A stretch of 64,000 bases of DNA, taken from Ettlia oleoabundans (taxonomy: Eukaryota; Chlorophyta; Chlorophyceae; Chlamydomonadales). The position numbers and the translations under genes are program-made. Below, in pieces: positions 60,901-64,000 of the stretch (position 1 is the stretch's first letter; every line of letters starts with the position of its first letter). The notes under the pieces are model-generated. The model made no database searches, was not told the origin of the DNA, and worked only from the letters and a program-made list of their open reading frames with translations. The stretch lies in assembly GCA_019693395.1 (NCBI GenBank), contig JAAMXP010000037.1, forward strand, positions 13,686 to 77,685, read 5' to 3'.

Positions 60901-62515
60901 CCCCGGGCTGGCCGCTGCTGCTGTTGGTCCACTGCTTGAAGGTAGTGCTGCCTTGAGGAAGCAGCGTCATGCTGCGGATCTGCAGGCAGGCGGCATCGGC
61001 GCCTTGCAGGTAGCTGGCGGCAGGTCGTGGACCGGGCTCTCCATACTGCAATGCAAGGCATGGGGGCGAGGCACAATAAGGCAGCGCATCAGCGCATAGC
61101 GCTCAAGCAGTACTGCTAGGAGGGAACTGAGCCGGCAATGAGCGATTGCAGAACAATCTGCTGTAGCTGGCAGTCTACTAGTCCATGCCGCGCTGTGCAT
61201 TGCACGCATTGCATAATCGCAGGCATGGCAAATCATGCATGCTGTTGTGCCCACCTGGCAATACTTGACCTCCACATCCGCAACCTCCACCCGCACAAAC
61301 TGCACAGCAACCGCCAATGTACGCTGCAGCACACGCGCCTGTAGCCGGCTCAAAACACCACCTGCAGTAGCGAAAAGGCACAGGCATGTGCGGCATGCAT
61401 GCACGACTCGCATTCAACAACAAAGGCCTGCTTGAATTTACTTTCTAACCTGGGGGAAATGAAAACAACCCTGTGGAAACGCAATGACAAAATACTGTGA
61501 AATATAGAAGAATCAAGAACAGTGGACGATTTGCTGTCAAGGTGCCGAACAGCGTGGCAGCACCCACCTGCTGGGTTCCAGCGCGACGGCTGCTGCTGTC
61601 GACCCCGCGGCGACCCCCACAGCAGCTCTTCCACCACTGCCAGCCGAGCCGCCTCGTCGGCTCGTCGCATCTCCGCTTCTTGGGCTGCTCGCTGCTGAGC
61701 AGACACCGGCTGCAAGCGGCAGTATGTGCCAGCAAGCAAGGGCCGCTTAAGACCGGCAGCAAAGGCTGTACTGGGCCATGAATATCAACAGCGATACCAG
61801 CAGCGACAGCATGGCATAGATAGAGAGGGCACCAATGCCACCTGTTAGAATCCAGTACCCAGTCCTCACCCTAGGCAGCCTGACTTGCTGCAGAGCGAGG
61901 CGCACTCCATGCAGGCGCAGCGTGAGGGGTCGAGACAGCGAGGGGAACTCCACCTCCATTCGCTGCACTGCTATACTGCTGGCCCGGTTGCCACTGAACT
62001 CCGTCTGCCGCAGCACATCCCTGCCCACCGTGATATCCAAGGCAAGAATGCCTGCACCGACAGATGACAGAAAAAGTTAGCCATATTTTAAAGCCTCGAC
62101 AGGAAGGATGAGCAGAAGGGATGCCCGAGCGTGAAGCACGCGACGATGGGTGCAGGCCTGGCCTGGTTTCTTGCTACATGCACATCGCTGAGCAACCAAC
62201 GGGGGGGTGCACATGCTGCATTATTGCTTCACACCATATACCCAGGCCACTAACAGGCGACCCCCACACCGCTGCTTTGGCATGGAGCCCTGGTGGCACA
62301 TCGTGCCGCAGCCACCGTACCGCACCTGTGTCTGTGTGGGTCACAGCAAAGGATGCCTGCTCCCTGTCCACAATTTTGTCGAGTGTCCTCTCCGTCAAGG
62401 TGGCCAGCAGCCTTTGCACAAGGCTGAAACGAGTGGCTGCGACATAGCTCACGGCGCCGACGGCTGCCCCCGCTGCTGCCAAGTAGCCAAGCGAGGAGAG
62501 CAGCAGCCAGATCAT
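21255..62515 (-). CDS. VPS13: Giant VPS13-type bridge-like lipid-transfer protein
   Basis: VPS13 proteins form long hydrophobic grooves that carry lipids between membranes at contact sites. Domain order on the minus strand is that of VPS13, so I read 41 kb as one gene of about 75-80 exons and near 7000 residues. First exons: 62515-62326, 62051-61870, 61709-61568, 61361-61255, 61045-59229, 59122-58882, 58731-58616, 58406-57964, 57778-57611, 57341-56545, 56352-56203, 55923-55789. Last exons: 26597-26453, 26231-26136, 25846-25150, 24922-24847, 24644-24524, 24317-24196, 23956-23677, 23455-23258, 22974-22810, 22479-22320, 21978-21838, 21604-21255. Phases agree in both lists; the middle was followed by domain match only, and 55279-55716 is uncertain. 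The protein begins with a hydrophobic segment instead of the usual VPS13 start. Large Ala/Gln/Ser inserts make it far longer than plant VPS13 (about 4000 residues). A split into two genes is possible but no internal stop/start pair supports it. Confidence 0.82.
22320..25846 (-). other. VPS13: C-terminal conserved region (VPS13_C / APT1-like)
   Basis: Exon 25846-25150 carries MKMEIDMAGLSVVVMGG, LELQVEGTVQKVQLDNQ and a helix MDLMTDEAFLEALLSFI. Exon 24644-24524 has YFIERAEVGALVINVTVSLS. Exon 23956-23677 has LINNLARHYTREALKEAHKVLGG (core YTREALKEAHKVLGG). Exon 22974-22810 has GLALGVAKGLVGLPVRPIVG, the glycine-rich helix of the ATG2/VPS13 C-terminus that contacts lipid droplets and mitochondria in other species. 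Confidence 0.8.
22991..23013 (+). other. G-quadruplex-type motif at a VPS13 intron acceptor
   Basis: Four G tracts of 6, 5, 4 and 5 bases are separated by single T. In the minus-strand transcript this is the C-rich polypyrimidine tract just before the acceptor at 22975. Confidence 0.8.
26136..27365 (-). other. VPS13: second C2-like domain
   Basis: HLVVTVLEARGLEP (about 27270), VSLELKNYPTYTTPV (about 26860), WESSVRHVFQRVDPSEAALTVLLHD (core VFQRVDPSEAALTV, about 26550), LLGQATIHCSHVK and GENPVYVWVPL (26231) follow the order of C2 strands. Calcium ligands are not clear, so binding may be calcium-independent. Confidence 0.6.
27780..29420 (-). other. VPS13: first C2 domain
   Basis: Strands in order: AVLLLGGDLNVTVVQAE (about 29250), HPFARVYINEPFPTY (about 28910), KQTSVMWQTCNPVWDEQLVFRD (core WQTCNPVWDE, about 28600), LVVELWDLGG, FLGRAEVALAETL (about 28110) and GELQLRFVWEV (about 27790). 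The NPVWDE signature is diagnostic of C2 domains, which bind membranes, often with calcium. Plant VPS13M proteins also have internal C2 domains. Confidence 0.7.
31530..41800 (-). other. VPS13: VAB (adaptor-binding) region
   Basis: Repeats with the conserved asparagine typical of the VPS13 adaptor-binding domain are visible: KYLIQNQSGMKVYYW (about 41770), RTKIITLHSGIWLENA (about 40960), PTLVLQNALPYEMRV (about 39780), ITLYAPYWLNNRTG (about 36330), KYMLENQTGLAMV (about 33000), PPYRIENACKEVQL (about 31930). VMPYAWDEPTQRN (about 31570) is the usual closing motif. In yeast this domain binds PxP-type adaptors that set organelle location; the same role here is inferred. Large inserts interrupt it. 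Confidence 0.75.
36697..38237 (-). other. VPS13: 500-residue disordered insert with basic cluster
   Basis: One exon of 1.5 kb inside the VAB region starts with a strongly basic stretch (GRRSKRRATSQRQ, RRRDRFP, VERHRR) and goes on with about 400 residues rich in Ala, Ser, Gly and Pro. It ends in an amphipathic helix (VVMRAMFEAWRDHC). No known domain is recognisable. Confidence 0.6.
44087..44130 (-). other. VPS13: IQ motif (possible calmodulin-binding site)
   Basis: The exon near 43941-44190 encodes AATLIQRCWRRYNARK, which fits the IQ consensus [ILV]Qxxx[RK]xxxx[RK]. It sits in an amphipathic, basic helix after EQGEVERLHR. Family members I know of do not carry this motif as a standard part; binding is inferred. 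Confidence 0.55.
48838..49577. repeat. AT-richer VPS13 intron made of diverged repeats
   Basis: The intron lies between the exon ending at about 49580 (FTVVQGQMVRVPNFY) and the exon starting at 48837 (KERGPSYVNPRQGS). The word ACGCAC or ACGCGC recurs at 49031, 49148, 49245 and 49344 with related flanks: GTTCGATT(G/C)AGTC precedes two copies, TTGGAAA(C/T)CGACGC precedes two others. A 16-base word CCGTCARTTTGGATAA occurs at 48844 and 48871. Composition differs from neighbouring introns. This could be a decayed mobile element or minisatellite. Confidence 0.55.
50551..50582 (+). repeat. CA-rich microsatellite
   Basis: A CACA/CACG run lies in a VPS13 intron just beyond an exon boundary at about 50550. 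It is a simple sequence with no sign of further structure. Confidence 0.85.
59229..61045 (-). other. VPS13: large exon with disordered insert
   Basis: This 1.8-kb exon continues from the chorein domain (YGEPGPRPAASYLQG), then holds several hundred residues rich in Ala, Gly, Ser, Gln and Pro with only islands of order (SWRQVLLHVPQLLW; EEHVLFRQWECSVALCLLP). It ends with another groove strand (MLLLDISVSLKALIPEV). The donor at 59229/59228 was chosen because its phase fits the next exon. Confidence 0.65.
61255..62515 (-). other. VPS13: N-terminal hydrophobic segment and chorein-like domain
   Basis: Residues 2-28 (MIWLLLSSLGYLAAAG ... VAATRF) are hydrophobic and could cross a membrane. Then come beta-rich stretches (GILALDITVG; MEVEFPSLSRPLTLRLHGV), a charged helix (AEMRRADEAARLAVVEELLWG) and LQRTLAVAVQFVRVEVADVEVKYCQ-like text cut here to its core VRVEVADVEVKY, the position of the chorein NVHIRYED motif. 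The usual opening of VPS13, with its PxxL..YVEGL-type start, is not seen. Confidence 0.7.
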
Positions 62516-63630
62516 CCTTGGCGCTTGATCGTATAACTTATGTAGAGTGGGGGCTTCACAAGCACCCTGTCGGCACCGAAACTGTCCGCAAAATTAGTCG
62601 GGTGTCGCTTCTGCCAAGATCGGAACCCGGGACGCTCCTGGTCCCCCCGTTCGTCTCTTGTCGCTCGCAACCGGGTTTTAGCCGGCCACTGCTGTTTAGA
62701 AACGATGAAGCCCTAGTGCAGCCAAGGGGTGTACCGATTTGAGCAGCAGAGGCATTGTGCAAACTCCGTGTGCTATCTTCACGTGTAAGTTGCGCAAAGA
62801 TGTGCCTGGAGGGGGAAAGAAGGAACAATGATGACCTTGCCACGTAATAAACTCCAGCTCAGCATGTCCTTAACAACGCCTGGATCGCCCGATTGACGCT
62901 GCGTGTGCACGTGTGTGCACGTTAGACACGTGTGCTTGTTGAGTTGCATGAAAATGCACTGTTAACACACTGATATAGCTCCAGGCCAACTACGCAAGAC
63001 GGGCCTGCCACAGGGGCTGCCGTGGCGGGATTTGGGGGCGGGCGATGGTGGTGGCACACCGTCTGTGCCCATTTTCTTGACAAGAAAGGCTGGCACTTAT
63101 TGTGGCCTGTGTTGGAGCCACACCAACGCAACTTTACAGTGCATGTGCACCCCAAGGGGCGTACTTTGCCGGCTGTGCAGGAGCAGGTCGACAAACCATC
63201 AGCAGTAATTAACGAGGGAGTTTCCAAAGCCTGTCGGACAACGGTACAAACGCAAACACATTGCAATCAGTGATCTGTTATACTGAGGTGTGTCAAAAAG
63301 CCTTCCTTATTCGCTGCAGCAGTCTCCCTTGCGGTTCGTGAGGGTGCCAGCACCACGAGGTGGATGGGCACAGACCTGCAGGCTCCTATGTTTCTATGCA
63401 CTGATAACAACAACCAACAACTACTTTTGAATTCGGGGATGACGAGCATGCATTCGGGTATGCACGCTGCAGTACTCAGCTGGCTGGGCTTTTGGTGGGC
63501 AACAGGCGCTATGCTTGCCAGCAACCGCCAGGCTGTCAACTAATGGGAAGTTGGCTGTTACTCGCCCCGTCATCATTCAGTTGCGATAACACTCCCTTGC
63601 ACGGTTCAGCAGTGGGTCAAGGCCGCGAGC
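62516..63630. promoter_or_regulatory. Divergent intergenic region between VPS13 and TFIIF beta
   Basis: The 1.1 kb must contain both promoters. Two CACGTG palindromes (62908-62913 and 62927-62932) lie in a GTGCAC-rich stretch, a form of the plant G-box/E-box. Frames of up to about 110 codons occur but resemble no protein I know. No tRNA was found. Confidence 0.45.
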
Positions 63631-63953
63631 ATGGCGGAGGCTGAAGAGGTCTGGCACCCCCCTAACCCGTTGCACACGGACTCGGCCTCAAGAAAGCTAT
63701 GGCTAGTCAAGGTGATGCGGTCCAAGGCCTGCGGTGCCTCAAGCCCTACCCGCATTTTACCCGCAACGAGCCCACAGCTCTCGGCAGCGATCCCCGCAGG
63801 TTCCGAACTTCGTCGCTAAGCGCTGGAAGGCGTGCTGCGAGCAAAGCATTGAGCGGGGCGAGCCCGTGGGCCGCCAGCTGGCTACTCTGCGACTGGTGCA
63901 GGCGGCAGACGAGACAGGGGCGCCGAAAACGCAGTACCAGCTGCAGCTTGATG
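63631..63953 (+). CDS. GTF2F2: General transcription factor IIF subunit beta (RAP30), N-terminal part (3' partial)
   Basis: TFIIF beta helps recruit RNA polymerase II to promoters. Two exons are seen: 63631-63711 and 63800-63953, with the second ending at a GTGCGG donor and the next exon beyond the window. The protein starts MAEAEEVWHPPNPLHT and shows SRKLWLVKVPNFVAKRWK, the conserved RAP30 start (WLVKVP followed by a helix), then LATLRLV and QYQLQLD strands of the dimerisation domain. The intron of 88 bases keeps phase 0. If the second exon were not spliced at 63953, a stop would follow at 63977-63979. The call rests on about 78 residues. Confidence 0.72.
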
Positions 63954-64000
63954 GTGCGGCAGGCAGAGGAGTCATATGAGCTACGATAGACTGAATTGGT

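Noticed and set aside
62580..62650. tRNA-like B-box word on the minus strand
   Set aside because: GGGTTCCGATC resembles a B box but no A box, cloverleaf or terminator could be found.
63022..63273. Plus-strand frame of 83 codons before TFIIF beta
   Set aside because: No similarity recognised and the opposite strand is open as well; no evidence of a gene.

Overview
This window reads as nuclear DNA of a green alga (Chlorophyta). It is GC-rich, its genes are broken into many short exons with introns mostly of 100-350 bases, coding regions carry CAG-type poly-glutamine and poly-alanine runs, and the gene families are plant/algal: an organellar OVA1-type methionyl-tRNA synthetase, a TTM1/TTM2-type tunnel metalloenzyme, a CALK-type aurora-like kinase, and a VPS13 protein with internal C2 domains. 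No bacterial operon, CRISPR array, rRNA, convincing tRNA or intact transposon is visible. An 80-base run of N (12511-12590) marks an assembly gap. All gene models were spliced by hand from reading frame, GT..AG signals and protein-family similarity; none was checked against a database.

Layout, left to right. (1) 156-5260, plus: 3' part of a bacterial-type (type IA) DNA topoisomerase with its C-terminal zinc finger and repeats, ending in two HMG-box-like domains. (2) 5907-11114, plus: complete TTM protein (P-loop uridine-kinase-like domain, CYTH domain, coiled coil, tail anchor). (3) 11854-15136, minus: complete organellar methionyl-tRNA synthetase; the N gap lies in its last intron. (4) 15628-20557, plus: complete aurora-like kinase with a tail of about 800 residues of low complexity. 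Genes 3 and 4 diverge from a promoter region of about 490 bases. (5) 21255-62515, minus: one gene of about 41 kb for a VPS13-type bridge-like lipid-transfer protein, by my tally near 7000 residues. From N to C it has a hydrophobic N-terminal segment, a chorein-like start, long groove modules with disordered inserts and an IQ motif, a VAB adaptor-binding region, two C2 domains, the VPS13 C-terminal region and a PH-like end. (6) 63631-63953, plus: first two exons of a TFIIF beta (RAP30) subunit, running off the right edge.

The genes do not form a pathway. They are unrelated housekeeping and regulatory genes: organelle DNA topology, organelle translation, membrane-anchored phosphohydrolase, cell-cycle/cilium kinase, inter-organelle lipid transport and RNA polymerase II initiation. 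The main points of interest are the architecture of the giant VPS13 protein, the topoisomerase-HMG fusion, an AT-richer intron at 48.8-49.6 kb built of diverged repeats, and a strong bias for GTG at 5' splice sites.
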